Shown in pieces: positions 46,650 through 57,854 of a stretch of DNA of 64,000 nt. Source of the stretch: CAZGIF01 sp964526045 (GTDB taxonomy: Bacteria; Patescibacteriota; Gracilibacteria; Absconditabacterales; Absconditicoccaceae); contig CAZGIF010000005.1 in NCBI GenBank assembly GCA_964526045.1, positions 109,892 to 173,891 on the forward strand, given 5' to 3'. The position numbers and the translations under genes are program-made. Position 1 is the stretch's first letter, and each line of letters begins with the position of its first letter. Under the pieces are notes generated by a model. The model was not told the DNA's origin. It searched no databases and saw only the letters and a list, made by a program, of their open reading frames with translations.

Positions 46650-47720
46650 ATGCACATGAAAAATTTTTATAGCATATTATCTGATTATTCTTTGGAAAAA
46701 GAATTTGAAGCGGGAATGAAAAAAAGAACATTGGATCATAAATTTTTGTACCTTAAGGAAGGAGCAGATTTGTATTATACTGCATTAGGTAAGAAAAAAG
46801 AATTGTTATATAGCAAGAAAACATTTTTAGATAGTAATGGTGTAGTTTTTTCTTGAGATGAAAATTCTAAGAATGAAGAAAAATCATTTTATGATCAATG
46901 AAAAAAACATTGTGAGTTTTGAAAAAAATTTATATTCGGAAGCAAGAAAGAAAAAGTATGTATAGTAAGTATTTGATGTGGAAATGGGTGATCAGAAAAA
47001 AAAACTTTAGAATACTTATGAAATAAAAAATTTAATATTCATTATATTTGAGTTGATGCCTCTAGCCACATGCTACAACTTGCAGAAAAAAATTTAAGAG
47101 ATATAAATATACAAAAAGAATTTATTTGCGCTGATATGCTATCAAATGAATTTAAAATATTTATAAAAAACAAAGTAAAGAACTTTGATCTAGTAGTTTA
47201 CTCATTATTTCGTACATTTTCTAACAATAATCAGAATACTTTAGTAGAATGATTTTTTAATATAATGGAATGAGATAGAGATATGTTGCGACTAAATGTT
47301 CCTATCATTCCAGACCATCCCAAAAGTGAACAACAAATCCAAAATAGATACAAATCATTTTTAACAAATGAAGATCGGGTAAAACAAAAAATTTTACCTT
47401 TCGAAAGAATATGAATACCAAAAGAAAATGGAGCTGTAAATATGGCGATGTGAAGAGAAGAACAAGTATGAGCACTGATTTTCAAATATTATTTCAAATT
47501 TCACAAAAAAACCACAGTGATGATTGACAATCAAGAATGCCATTTTTTACCAAACGAGCAAATCACACTCATAGATATTCGTTCATACGATGCTCAGCGT
47601 TTTGTAGAATTTATGGAACAACATAGATTTTTTACTATGGAACAAGAAATAATCGATATACCAGAAGACGTGATTTCATTAGGATTATATATTTTTAGAA
47701 AAAAGATATATCAAGATTAA
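46650..47720 (+). CDS. SAM-dependent methyltransferase, possibly EgtD-like
   Basis: The 356-residue protein has a Rossmann methyltransferase core with motif I VSIGCGNGGSEKKT, GVDASSHMLQLAEKNL, and a motif IV-like LVVYSLFRTFSNN. The long N-terminal part and the C-terminal IIDIPEDVISLGLYIF resemble the histidine-specific methyltransferase family (EgtD type), though substrate residues cannot be checked by eye. The start ATG 46650 is the first in frame. It is alone on the plus strand. Confidence 0.75.
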
Positions 47721-47888
47721 ACTTGTCCTAAAGTATTCTCATGTTTTTCCTAGATATTTATACAACAAAACCATATACACACAAAAAGTTGTTTATTTCT
47801 CTCCAAATTGATGCATACTTGAAATCTACATTGAGAAACAAACGTCTGATCATTACATAAGTCGTTCGCATCTTTGTACCAAGAGTTT

Positions 47889-49478
47889 ATGCGAAAATAC
47901 GATATTGTAGTTTCTTTTCCATTGTTGCACGAGCGAATTTATACCCAAACAAAAGATACATTACTTTTTTCTCAACTCCCCTTTCGTTGTTATGTTTGAT
48001 TTTCACCCGTCTCACAATCAGAAAAAAGCGATACACTGACACAATATGATCGTGCAAGCAAACAATGGGAGACTATTCCACTCACATCGTACATCGGACA
48101 ACATCACGAACGAACGTTTGAATCTTTTCAAGAATACGACGTGCATATTCTTATTGAAGACAGTATCATATATCACGAACGAGTCATGCAATACGCATAT
48201 ATTTTTCTTGCAATTTGTACACACAGTTCACTTGAAAAAAAGACTCTAAGTCAAAAAATGCAGACAATACAACAAGAAATCCAATGAACCTCAAACGTAA
48301 AACGTATATCACAAAACTTACTCAATCATATTGATACCCGTATAACAAAAAAGAATATTTTTCGCTTTTTTGCAAATATGTTGGGATCACATAGTCCAAT
48401 TACTCTCATCCAAGATAGATCTTTTTTGTACCGTAAACACACTCAAAAGACACAAAAAGAACAATGCGATTATATTATTTTCTCCACAAATAAAACACAC
48501 ACACCAACTGCAACTCGCAACACTGTATCGAAAGCTCATAATCTTGATATTGTAGACAGTATTGCACAAAAATATATTTTTGCAGAAAATACAAAAAAAG
48601 AACATATGAAACAGAGTATTGATGAGTACGAACAAAAAAAAGAATACATTTTGTATGATGTTCTTATGAATGAGCTTGAGAAGTTGTGAACGAAATCTAG
48701 TCAAAATCGTTGATTTATGGATATGATACAACAAATACAACGTAACAAATATATATCATGAGGCAAAAGACAACATATATGGCATTATATTGCACCATTG
48801 ACATGTACAGATTTGTTTCGTGACTGAAAACTTGCATATCTTTCCAATGACCCTACACTTTCCACATGAGATATCGCTGTATTTTTTCACAAAGATATAC
48901 AAACAAGAAAATATATACAAGATTATTTCCAAAAACTATGAGATAGTGATGGGTGACGTATTGTATATACAAGTCGAACAACAGAAAAATCTGACATATA
49001 TGGACGACATATTGAACAAAATAAACCAGAACAAGTATACTCAGATCTTCTACCCAAAAAATGATACGTCTTGCAAGACAACACAGCAACAATCTTGATT
49101 GGAAGTTATCAAAAACTATTACAACAAAAGTATGACATCATATTAGATCTAGTCACTGGCAAAATCACTATGTGATGACACAAAGTAACAAACAAAGACC
49201 TCCGCTCACAATCCATGACAATTGATCTACTTCTAGCTCGTATCAAATATTGAGAACATCCTATCAAAAATTCACAACTACCCCCTTCCACATATTCCAA
49301 AAACAAAAACGAAATGTCTTCAAAAATCATAGTACCTCTCAAAAAGTGCATCAATCTTTACCTTCAAAAGACACCAAAAATCTCATGCAATGGTAAATTA
49401 CATGAATTTTCTGTTACGGTACAAACACAAGACATCACAATAGCGACTATCCAACCTATATACCCAAAAGCTCATTAA
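47889..49478 (+). CDS. Unknown protein with C-terminal winged-helix-like domain
   Basis: The 529-residue protein has no membrane segment. The first ~420 residues are unrecognised. They include a Lys/Thr-rich helical part (CDYIIFSTNKTHTPT), an acidic helix (SIDEYEQKKEYILYDV) and SGGKRQHIWHYIAPL. The last ~100 residues (HKVTNKDLRSQSMTI, NSQLPPSTYSKNKNEM, KISCNGKLHEFSVTV) are homologous to the N-terminus of the protein at 40224-41330. The stop overlaps the convergent gatB stop by 4 bp. A 168-bp stretch before the ATG holds only short frames. Confidence 0.72.
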
Positions 49479-50923
49479 ATCTTGGACAAAAGATCAGTCA
49501 AAATTGTTGTGATTAGTCATACGTCTGCTTTTCATTGTGTTAATTTCATCATTTGTCAGACAAAAAATCACATTGTAGAAGTTTTTCACGATGTGTATTG
49601 TTCTACAACCGTCGCATTGTCGTCAAGAACACGCTGAGCCAACACAACAAGTTCATCATGCCCAATTCAGTCAGTAGCAAATCCTTTTTGTTGTATGATA
49701 TCTTTTGGAGATGTTCCATGAGCTAACATTTCATCCATAACGGTTTTTGCTTGGTTTGAATTTATTTTTTTGGAAACAATACTTGTCAAAAAATCGAAAA
49801 AATCCTGCTGACCAAAAGGTAAGTCTTTGATAGATGTATATTGTTCTTTTAGCCAGTTTGCGATAGGTCAGGCAATTCGTTTCGCAACTTCTTTGGGATC
49901 AAAATTTTGTACTATCGCAGTATCAAAATACGCCAAAACATCTGGATCCGCGATCAAAGCATTGATATATTCTTTGTGAAAATCATATGTTTGTTGCATT
50001 TGCAATATACGTTGATATGGAGATAGGACAGATAGTGCTTTAAGTTTTGCCAAAACAGCATCTTCCAAATACAATGGTGGCAAATCTGGATCTGGCATAT
50101 AACGATAGTCCAAAGCATTTTCTTTGCTTCTCATTGCAAATGACTCTCAAGCAGCATCATCCCATCTTCTCGTTTGTTCTTCAAGCACTCATCATTGATC
50201 CAGAATATCGCATTGTCTTTGGTATTCGTGAGCGATTGCTCTTTTGACAGTAGATGGAGAATTGATATTTTTGAGTTCAACTCTGGTTCAATACGCCTCT
50301 TGTCAGATCGGTCTAACCGAAATATTTACATCAACTCTCATTTGTCATTTGTCCATATCAGCATCAGAAATATCATTATATCTCGCTAATCTCTGAAACT
50401 CTTTGAGAAATCATACAACCTCATCCGCTGACCTAAAGTCAGGATCTGTAACCACTTCAACCAACGGCGTCCCCGCACGATTAAAATCCAACATCGCATT
50501 TCCATTGATATGAACGGTTTTTCACGTATCAGTCTCCATATGAGCATCTCTTATTCACACAGTCTTGCTTTGAGAAAATTCTGCATCCACAAAAAATGAA
50601 ACCTGACCGTTGATGCACGTAGGAGTGTACAATTGTGTGATTTGGTATCCCATCGGCAAGTCTGGATAGAAATATGATTTTCTATCAAACGAAGAAATTT
50701 GTTGAATATCACAACCAAGGACACGTCACAAACGTAACGATTGCTGCAACGCATCTTCTGACAAGACTGGCAACGCACCAGGATGTCACGTACACACAGG
50801 ACAGATAGTTGTATTTGGCTGACGAGATTCAAAATCTTGACTATTCTCACAAGAACAAAACAGCTTTGTTTTGGATGTAATCTTGAGATGAATTTCTAAT
50901 CCAATCACCAATTCGTATGACAT
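49475..50923 (-). CDS. gatB: Asp/Glu-tRNA amidotransferase subunit B
   Basis: GatB, with GatA and GatC, converts Glu-tRNA-Gln or Asp-tRNA-Asn to the amide form. The 482-residue protein has VIGLEIHLKITSKTKLFCSC, the zinc Cys pairs in FCSC and CPVC, GNAMLDFNRAGTPLVEVV, RVDVNISVRP, and the C-terminal YqeY-like domain. Its presence implies an indirect route to Gln-tRNA or Asn-tRNA. gatA and gatC are not in the window. Confidence 0.95.
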
Positions 50924-51152
50924 AGCTAGATATCAGAGTATAAAGATAATTTATGTATAGATCTTTGCTACGAAAAAACAAGATAAGTCACTACGTTACA
51001 CTTCATATTCTTGATAATGTTATTTTACTCTTTACTTTTGGTTTTTTTTTGATACATATAATCAGTAGAACTTAGATTGTAATATAAAACATATACAAAA
51101 CATTAAAAATATAATATACAAAAAATATTTATTATACTGTATACTAAGTTCT
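50924..51152. other. AT-rich intergenic region with a 10-bp inverted repeat
   Basis: No gene is seen. The arms TAGAACTTAG (51066-51075) and CTAAGTTCTA (51144-51153) are perfect complements 68 bp apart. The right arm abuts the ATG of the next gene, so it may be an operator or the trace of a small mobile element. Confidence 0.5.
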
Positions 51153-51479
51153 ATGACGAGAATTGCTTGCGCTATCTGAATAAATGACAAATGAAACATT
51201 AATTATGTTTCATCATTATGACTAGCAAACAATATACACGAAATTGAAGAATCAACGAAAACAGCAATTATAATAAACATAAATCTAATCGAGCGACAAT
51301 CTTTAAAAAAAAGAATTATCATTGCAAATCAAATAAGAAAAATATATAAAATACTGTGAGTTTGAATCTGAAAAGAATACAACTTACATACATTATTAAA
51401 ATGACTCAAAAGTGTAACAATGATGAGCATCATAACCGAATTACAACCAATGTTAATTTCAAATCAATATGTGAACTAA
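51153..51479 (+). CDS. Small unknown protein upstream of the GHKL ATPase
   Basis: The 108-residue protein was found only with TGA read as Gly. It is rich in Ile, Asn and Lys and begins TRIACAIGINDKGNINYV. No family is recognised; the alternation suggests a mixed fold. Inside the gene, ATGAAACAT (51191-51199) and ATGTTTCAT (51205-51213) form a perfect inverted repeat. The GHKL ATPase gene follows after 121 bp on the same strand. Confidence 0.6.
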
Positions 51480-51525
51480 ACTTTTCACATAAAACAAAAA
51501 TAATTCATAATAAAACAATATAAAT

Positions 51526-51539
51526 TTAAGTGCACTTAA
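51526..51539. repeat. 14-bp perfect palindrome before the GHKL gene
   Basis: TTAAGTGCACTTAA lies 61 bp before the ATPase start and 47 bp after the stop of the small upstream gene. It is too short and lacks a strong T-run for a terminator, so a repressor site is the simplest idea. Confidence 0.45.
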
Positions 51540-51600
51540 TTTGCAACTTTTTTTGTTTTGGGTTATTATTTAAAAAAACATTTATTAAAACTACAACAAA

Positions 51601-52428
51601 ATGAGAAAAACAAATATAGAATCAGTATTATGAACAAAATGATTTAATAAGAGCGCCTTTTTTGACAAAACTAAAGGTGTAAGTTATCGAGAAGAAAAAA
51701 GAAAGCTAAAATGACATGAAGAATTAGCGAAAGCCATTAGTAGTGATATAGATTATGTAAAAGAAATACTGAATAAAGCTTGTGACGAGGAAGAGAGAAA
51801 GTGAGTACAATTAGAATCAAAAACAAAAATACACAATTTCAAGGCAAAGATGAGTGTTGTTACAAATGAAAGTCTCTGGAAGTATTTCCCAGTAGATGAG
51901 ATGATTAGAATGTGAATTGGAGATGCATTATCAATTTGATGAACTGTCCCTAAAGACATAAATATTGGCAATTTAATTAAAAATAATATACTTATACTAG
52001 AAGCAAAAGTTGAAGATTTTAAGTACATAAATACAGCAGGGACTATTAATCATTTTGACAATCTTCATCACAATATACTTTCCCCTCTAATAGATAATAT
52101 GTCGAATACGGAAGAAATCTGAATAACGAAAGCAGTAGTCTCGATTACAAAAAACAAAAAAGAGTTAAAAATAGTACTTAAAAATAATGGAAAATGAATC
52201 CCAAACTCTATACTAAATAAGTACAAAAAATGACAAGCGTCATGATGATTAAATAGAAATTCGTCTGGAGTGTGACTTAATCAAGCATATTCTCAAACAA
52301 AACAATTTGGATGAAAAATGGATGTAATAACATCAACGCAACTATCAACAAAAATCATAACAAAAATATATCCTCCATATACTTGAGATTATACAACAAT
52401 AATCACTATAAAAATACCACTACACTAA
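51601..52428 (+). CDS. Orphan GHKL (histidine-kinase-like) ATPase
   Basis: The 275-residue protein has a helical N-terminal half without membrane segments and a C-terminal GHKL ATP-binding domain. The N box is NILSPLIDNMSNT, the G1 box NNGKGIPNSI, and the G2 box SSGVGLNQAYSQTKQFGGKM. There is no clear H-box or receiver partner, so a classical sensor kinase is not shown. Related soluble GHKL proteins act as anti-sigma kinases or phage-defence ATPases. The gene follows the small unknown gene and ends 7 bp from the convergent LtaS-like gene. Confidence 0.75.
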
Positions 52429-52435
52429 CCCCATC

Positions 52436-55138
52436 CTATTCAACCTCCGACAATACACGTATTGCCCAAGGAATATCATCAACCATAAACGCTCTGACCC
52501 CAGTTTCATATGCATCTAACAATTCTCATGTTGTTTTGGGTGTGTATGTGACTGGGATTTTTTGTATATCAAAAATTTGTTGTGTGAGGTCTTTGGTAAA
52601 TCTATCCATTGGTGTCATAAAATACTCATATCTATCTCATGGCGAGAGAAATTGCAAATCTTGTGGGTCGAAAGTATCTCGTCCAACGCGAATATCACTT
52701 TGTGTTCCCAACCAGAGTCTTGCACGTTCATTGTATGTTATAAACACGACTTTGTCAGACAATTCTGCTTTTTTGACTGATTGAACTGCTTGTTTTGCCA
52801 TACGCAAAGCCATTTGATCATCACGAACTTTGAGCTCGACGATATACAAAGGAACATAGGCTTTGGTTTTTTGTAACACATCATCAAATGTCATAATGAC
52901 TTCGTCATTACCAAGGAGACATTCGGTTTGTATTTGTTCCAACGTCCTATCTGCAAAATTTATCCCTCTACACGCGGGAGACCAAATATCTGGACCATGT
53001 CAGACGACATTGACTCGGTCTTTTGTAAGCGAAAGATCCAACTCAATAGCATCGGCTCATTGTCTATACGCCTCAAAAAATCACTCCAATGAATTGTAGG
53101 TTTTGTATGCTGGTGCTCCTCCATGCCCAATCAACATTACTCACGATAAACCATGTCAGACATGATCATAATCATCAGCTTGCAAAGCAACATTTTGTAC
53201 CAAAAGAGAGCCAGAACTCAAAGAAACACGATCTAAACTACCAGACATTCATGTCAATAAAGTAGGACCATATTCTCACTGAGCACGAGACATATTTTGT
53301 AGTTGAAACTGCTCATATGCTTGTATATAACGAGTCAATTTTGCTTTGGATTCAGACTGAGAATCGGGGGTTTGTGTTGTATCTTGACTTGCTATCGTAC
53401 CATCTTTTCGAGTCACAATATATTCTTTTTCTTTGAAATCACAGTAACGAACAAATCGATCTCTTTGTGAGGTATTTGTAAACATATCTGTGTAATTTTT
53501 GAAAATAGTTACCTGACCGCTAGCCAAGTATTGTTTGAGTGAGTGGTGAATATCGGTGTGTTGAAGCATTGCATCGTAAGTTTGTCATGGCGCAATACCC
53601 GTTCCAATCACTGTCGCAATCACTCTTCAGTATGCACTTCTCCCCCACTTTTGAAATTCTTGTGAGTCTAATGGTTGCATTTTTCTATGATCTCACACTA
53701 TCACAAGTATTCAATTATCAAAAAACTTTTGTTCCAACAATTGTTGATATAGCTCATACATCGCATCATCAGCATACGTAAACGCATCGTCTTCAGTATT
53801 TCAATACGGCGTAGCAAAAGGCTTATGCAAAGAAATTGTCTGTGCCGCCACAAAAAATGGTTGCGTACCTGAATAAGCAGCCGCATCTTGTGCAATGCGT
53901 TCAAACAGCGCTTTGTCTGGTGCAGCATCAAACGTATACGTCTCTTGTCCAGAAAAAGCTTCTGGTCAAACAATGGTATCAAATCCCATACGATCCAAAA
54001 ACTCATCTTGTCCCAAAAAATCAATCGGAGCCGTACTAACAAACTCTGTTTTATATCATTGATCTTGTAAAAAAGCTGGCAATGGCTGAACATATGAATG
54101 GTATTTGTCATAGAGTTTTTGTCAAAAAGCATACCCATAATTTCGGGGCTCAACTCATTGCAAAACCGCTATATGAGATACATCAGAAGTACATCCATTC
54201 GACATCATATTGGTATATGTGATACCAGCTTGTTGGATCAAATCGAGTTTTGGAAAACGAGTGTATGTTTTGCTTGCATACCACGAATCACCAAAAGATA
54301 ACGACTCACCAAAAATAAAAATAACGTTCTGACCCTTTCATTGTCACTGCACTTGTACAAAGTAATCTTCATACGATTGTTCACCCGTTCATACATATCC
54401 TGTCAGACCATTCTTTTGTTCAGAGAGTTGGTCTGCAGAGATTCATGTATGTTGTAACTGATCTAGTGTAATCTCCAATGTGTTTTTGTACAAAAAATCA
54501 TCAAAAACATTGCCTTGTTGTGTTACAAAAAAATACGCTCCGTTGACAGCAATACCACACGTCAACAAAAAAATACACAAATACAAATAATACAAAGGAT
54601 GTGAACGCAAAAAACGCAAACGATGATGCAAACCACTTGCCAAAAGCTTGCTGATAAAAAATATCGCACTCAACACCAAACAAATAGACAACAAATACAA
54701 AGGAGAAAAAATATTCACCATATCAGCATCAAAAAACTGTTGCATATCGCTCACATACAACCTAGACTGAAATACTGCAAGCACAACCGTATCAACAAAA
54801 AACAACATAGCAAACAACACAAGAACAATATTTACAATTCGTCTCAAAATTTGTTTGTTGAGCATACGAGAAACCAACAACAAAAAAAACATCACCCCTA
54901 ACAAAAAAAGATCTTGATACAACACGGTAGCATATTGCGCCAACATAGAGCCCAAAGGTAGTCCTTGGGTGTACACGCCATACACATTATGAACGATAAA
55001 GATCTTGCCTATAAACACGATCCACAACGCGATAAACATTGCTTTTGCAAACATCCCTATTTTTAGTATAAAACAATACCTCAAATGTACAAAAAACCTC
55101 ACCTGACACAAGTCTAAGACATGATTTGCAATGTACAT
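52436..55138 (-). CDS. LTA synthase-like membrane sulfatase fused to a GDPD-like domain
   Basis: The 900-residue protein has an N-terminal membrane part with about five segments (residues 15-215). The sulfatase-fold domain has NVIFIFGESLSF, the nucleophile Thr in GCTSDVSH, and the metal His in VIVGDHRKM. A C-terminal glycerophosphodiester phosphodiesterase-like domain follows (LIGHGGAPAYKTYNSLEGF, GADAIELDLSLTKDR, VVGHG). The GDPD site is altered: HGG stands for HRG and YNS for ENT. LtaS-type enzymes transfer glycerol phosphate to make teichoic-acid-like polymers. The fusion is discussed in findings. Start ATG 55138; a TTG at 55147 is in frame. Confidence 0.86.
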
Positions 55139-55251
55139 ATTATCCAAAAGTTACAAAAAATAGATTGAAATTTATTGTTTTTTTATTATATAAAATATAT
55201 ATTGACTTATACAATATAAAACACAAAAAAAGTTTTTATAGAAAAATATGT

Positions 55252-55548
55252 ATGATGTGGTGACGTTTAGGAAAAACAACATATGATAAAGCAAAAAGAC
55301 TACTTTGTGAAAAGGAGAAAATTATACGAACAAAAAAAGCAAAATACAACGAACAAGAAGGTTTAATGAGCATTGAACTTGAAAGAACAGCAAAAAATCA
55401 AATTGAATTATATGCAACATTTTTGCCTTCTAACCAGGAAAAACCATATGAAATTAATATTGAAGAAGAAACTGTACGTGATCAAATTATAGAAGTCTTT
55501 TTTCAGCAAATAAGCTCAAATTATGCATGAGAAATAAGAGACAACTAA
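55252..55548 (+). CDS. Small unknown soluble protein
   Basis: The 98-residue protein starts with a Lys/Arg-rich helix, then strand-like and acidic segments (NIEEETVRDQIIEVFF). No family is recognised. It lies alone between two divergent or convergent units. Two TGA codons are used. ATG 55255 is an equally good start. Confidence 0.55.
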
Positions 55549-55642
55549 ATAAACAGATATTTCGACTTCAAAAACTCTAGCAAATTTCTACACTACTGTC
55601 AGTCACAATTCTTTTCGTCCTTGTTTTACTGTAAAATTATGT

Positions 55643-56533
55643 ATGTACTACGCTGCTACCAAATTTTTATTAACAAACGAATATCTCGTACTAGACAATG
55701 TACCAGCTCTAACGATTCCACTCAAATATGGACAAACGCTACGCGCCACACCCCGCGTAGACAAAACAATCAACCTCACTGCACATGATCACAACAACAA
55801 AGTTCGATACACGTATGCATCTGACATTGACAAGATACAAGCTACAGATTTAGCAAGTATGTGTTTTGATCGACTACAGCAAAATTGATATATTTCTCAT
55901 GGACGAGATCTGCAAACACACATAGATTTTGATCCACAACGATGACTTGGAACAAGTTCAACATTCATATCGCTTGTTGCACAACGAGCTCAAATTGAAC
56001 CATTTACACTGTACAATCAGGTTTGCTCATGATCATGATATGATCTTGCATGCGCACAAGCAACAACACCACTCCTCTACACCCGCACTCCTCGCACAAT
56101 CACACCCGTCACACTCAGTGATTCTATCACACAACATCTGTATTTTGTCTATAGCAACCAAAAACAATCAAGTCACAATCAAGTTGTCTCGTACAGACAA
56201 ACATACCCACAATGAGTCTCAGATTCTATCAAAAAAGAATTTACTGACATGACTCACGAACTCATAGACAATCAAGACATTGCTACGCGACAACGTATTT
56301 TGACACATCACGATAGTTGACTAGCAACTATACTAGATCGTGATCGTTTGGTCGCAGAACTGCCTCGAACAAAAGAGTTATGAATAGTCAAACCACTTGG
56401 AGCACGATGAGGAGACTTTTTTATGATAGTTTCAGAACGTCAATCGCAAGACGCCAAACAGATATGTTCAGCTAATTGATACAAAACCTGTCTCACTCGA
56501 TCAGACATAGCATTCGAGAAAGCTCAAAAATAA
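55643..56533 (+). CDS. GHMP kinase, GYDIA-type (mevalonate kinase-like)
   Basis: The 296-residue protein has FLLTNEYLVLDNVPALTIPL at the start, the ATP loop QRGLGTSSTFISLVAQ and SGSGYDLACAQAT in the middle, and the C-terminal LGARGGDFFM. These match the GYDIA family of GHMP kinases that phosphorylate mevalonate in Bacteroidetes. Several loop glycines are TGA. mvaD follows 79 bp downstream on the same strand, so the pair probably work in one pathway. Which phosphorylation step it performs is not certain. Confidence 0.85.
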
Positions 56534-56588
56534 GACCCAAAAGTAAGACCCAGAAATAAGAAGCAAAAATAAGATCCGAAAATAAAAC
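56526..56588 (+). repeat. Five-unit 13-bp tandem repeat
   Basis: Units of 13 bp begin at 56526, 56539, 56552, 56565 and 56578 (the last is 11 bp). All share A-rich starts and TAAGA near the centre: AAAAATAAGACCC, AAAAGTAAGACCC, AGAAATAAGAAGC, AAAAATAAGATCC, GAAAATAAAAC. The first unit contains the stop codon of the GHMP kinase gene. Confidence 0.8.
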
Positions 56589-56612
56589 AAAAATTTTACA
56601 CTGACTAGATTT

Positions 56613-57617
56613 ATGTACTCTTTCACAGCATCACGTCCATCCAACATTGCACTTGTCAAATACCGAGGCAAAAAACCCAACCAACAACAAATCCCACAAA
56701 ACCCATCAGTATCACTCACGTTACAAAACTGTCGTACGCATATGACATTGACCGCAAAAGATGTAACTAAAAATGACAGCAATGAAATGACCGTAAACCT
56801 CGTCTTTGAAAACAAACAACATCATCCATTTGGAGACAAAATACATCGTTATTTGAAGTGATTGCAGTCAGACTTTCCTTTTTTGATTGCAAAAGATATC
56901 ACTATTGAAAGTAACAATACATTTCCTCACAGTAGTGGTATAGCTAGCTCTGCTAGTGCATTTGCATGTCTTGCTGATCTCATCATCCAACGACACAACC
57001 ATCTCTACCCAGATTCTCCAAAGTCATTACAAGACATGTCTCATATTGCTAGATTGGGTTCGTGAAGTGCGTGTCGTAGTGTGTTCGAATGACTTGTGAC
57101 TCGGTGAGACACCTCTAATCTGTACGCATCACCGATAGCAAAAACAAATATCCACCCAAACTTTGCAACAATTTATGATAGCGTTGTCATAGTGTCTCAA
57201 GAAGAAAAAGAGACTTCTTCTCGCATATGACATAGTTTGATGGACAATCATCCATACGCACAGGTTAGATACACACAAGCCACCAATAATACACAAAAAA
57301 TACTGACCGCTTTCACGCAGTGAGACCGAGCAACGCGAGGGCATATCGTTGAACAAGAAGCACTTGAACTTCACGCCATGATGTTCACCTCAGACCCTCA
57401 CACGATTTTGCGACAGCCTGATACACTACGTATCATACACCTTGTGCGTGAGTATAGAAACAAAACATGAGCAGACATATATTATACCATCGATGCGTGA
57501 TGCAACGTCCACATCCTCTCACGTCAACAACTAGCTCAAGAACTGACTAAGGATTTTTTGGATCAGATATGATGTGATATTATTTTTGATAAGTGTGAGT
57601 TGCTTTTGTCTTCTTAA
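56613..57617 (+). CDS. mvaD: Diphosphomevalonate decarboxylase
   Basis: MvaD makes isopentenyl diphosphate from mevalonate 5-diphosphate. The 334-residue protein has the signature ASRPSNIALVKYRGKK, HSSGIASSASAFACLADL, and ARLGSGSACRSVFEG, with the catalytic Asp region TRGDTSNLYAS. It forms a likely operon with the GHMP kinase. The other mevalonate genes are not in the window. Confidence 0.93.
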
Positions 57618-57631
57618 ATCATTAATGTAAG

Positions 57632-57654
57632 GACAAATTTATACTATTTGTCCC
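57632..57654. promoter_or_regulatory. Inverted repeat upstream of a 31-codon frame
   Basis: GGACAAAT and ATTTGTCC are perfect 8-bp arms separated by TTATACT. The repeat lies between the mvaD stop and the next ATG, with three bases before the ATG. No T-run follows, so a regulator site is more likely than a terminator. Confidence 0.45.
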
Positions 57655-57657
57655 TCT

Positions 57658-57753
57658 ATGCTAGATTTGGAAAGAAAAATACCGGGGGGAAAAAGTTTAG
57701 AAGATGTTTTGAAACTACTGAATAGCATCGAAGTTGAAAAAGAAAATGAATAG
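57658..57753 (+). CDS. Possible 31-residue peptide
   Basis: ATG to TAG gives 31 codons (MLDLERKIPGGKSLEDVLKL then a helical Glu-rich end). It could be a real small protein: the frame is amphipathic and sits directly behind the inverted repeat. It could also be chance. No family is recognised. Confidence 0.35.
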   Translation: MLDLERKIPGGKSLEDVLKLLNSIEVEKENE

Positions 57754-57773
57754 AAAAAACTGAAAGTAAAGCA

Positions 57774-57854
57774 CTCTACAACCCACTCAATAACTGTACT
57801 CTTTCACACACTTCATACTCTTCACAATGAAATCCTTTGGGGATTTCATTTTTT
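57774..57854 (+). repeat. Direct repeat, left copy (radA tail)
   Basis: It pairs with 59222-59302 in the same orientation. The two copies begin CTCTACAACCCACTCAA and end in TTTCATTTTTT. A hairpin inside the block (AAATCC..GGATTT) belongs to the radA coding sequence. Confidence 0.85.

Noticed and set aside
47741..47860. A 39-codon ATG frame before the winged-helix-like gene at 47889
   Set aside because: It stops at TAA well before the gene and neither it nor the overlapping frame has recognisable features. A lost N-terminal extension of the gene is possible but not shown.
53701..54153. A 150-codon minus-strand frame inside the LtaS-like gene
   Set aside because: It is the neighbouring reading frame of a well-supported coding region and is rich in Met, Leu and Arg with no family.
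56501..56815. A minus-strand hydrophobic frame of 104 codons
   Set aside because: It arises from reading the A-rich 13-bp repeats and the 5' end of mvaD backwards (poly-Phe/Leu). mvaD is well supported.
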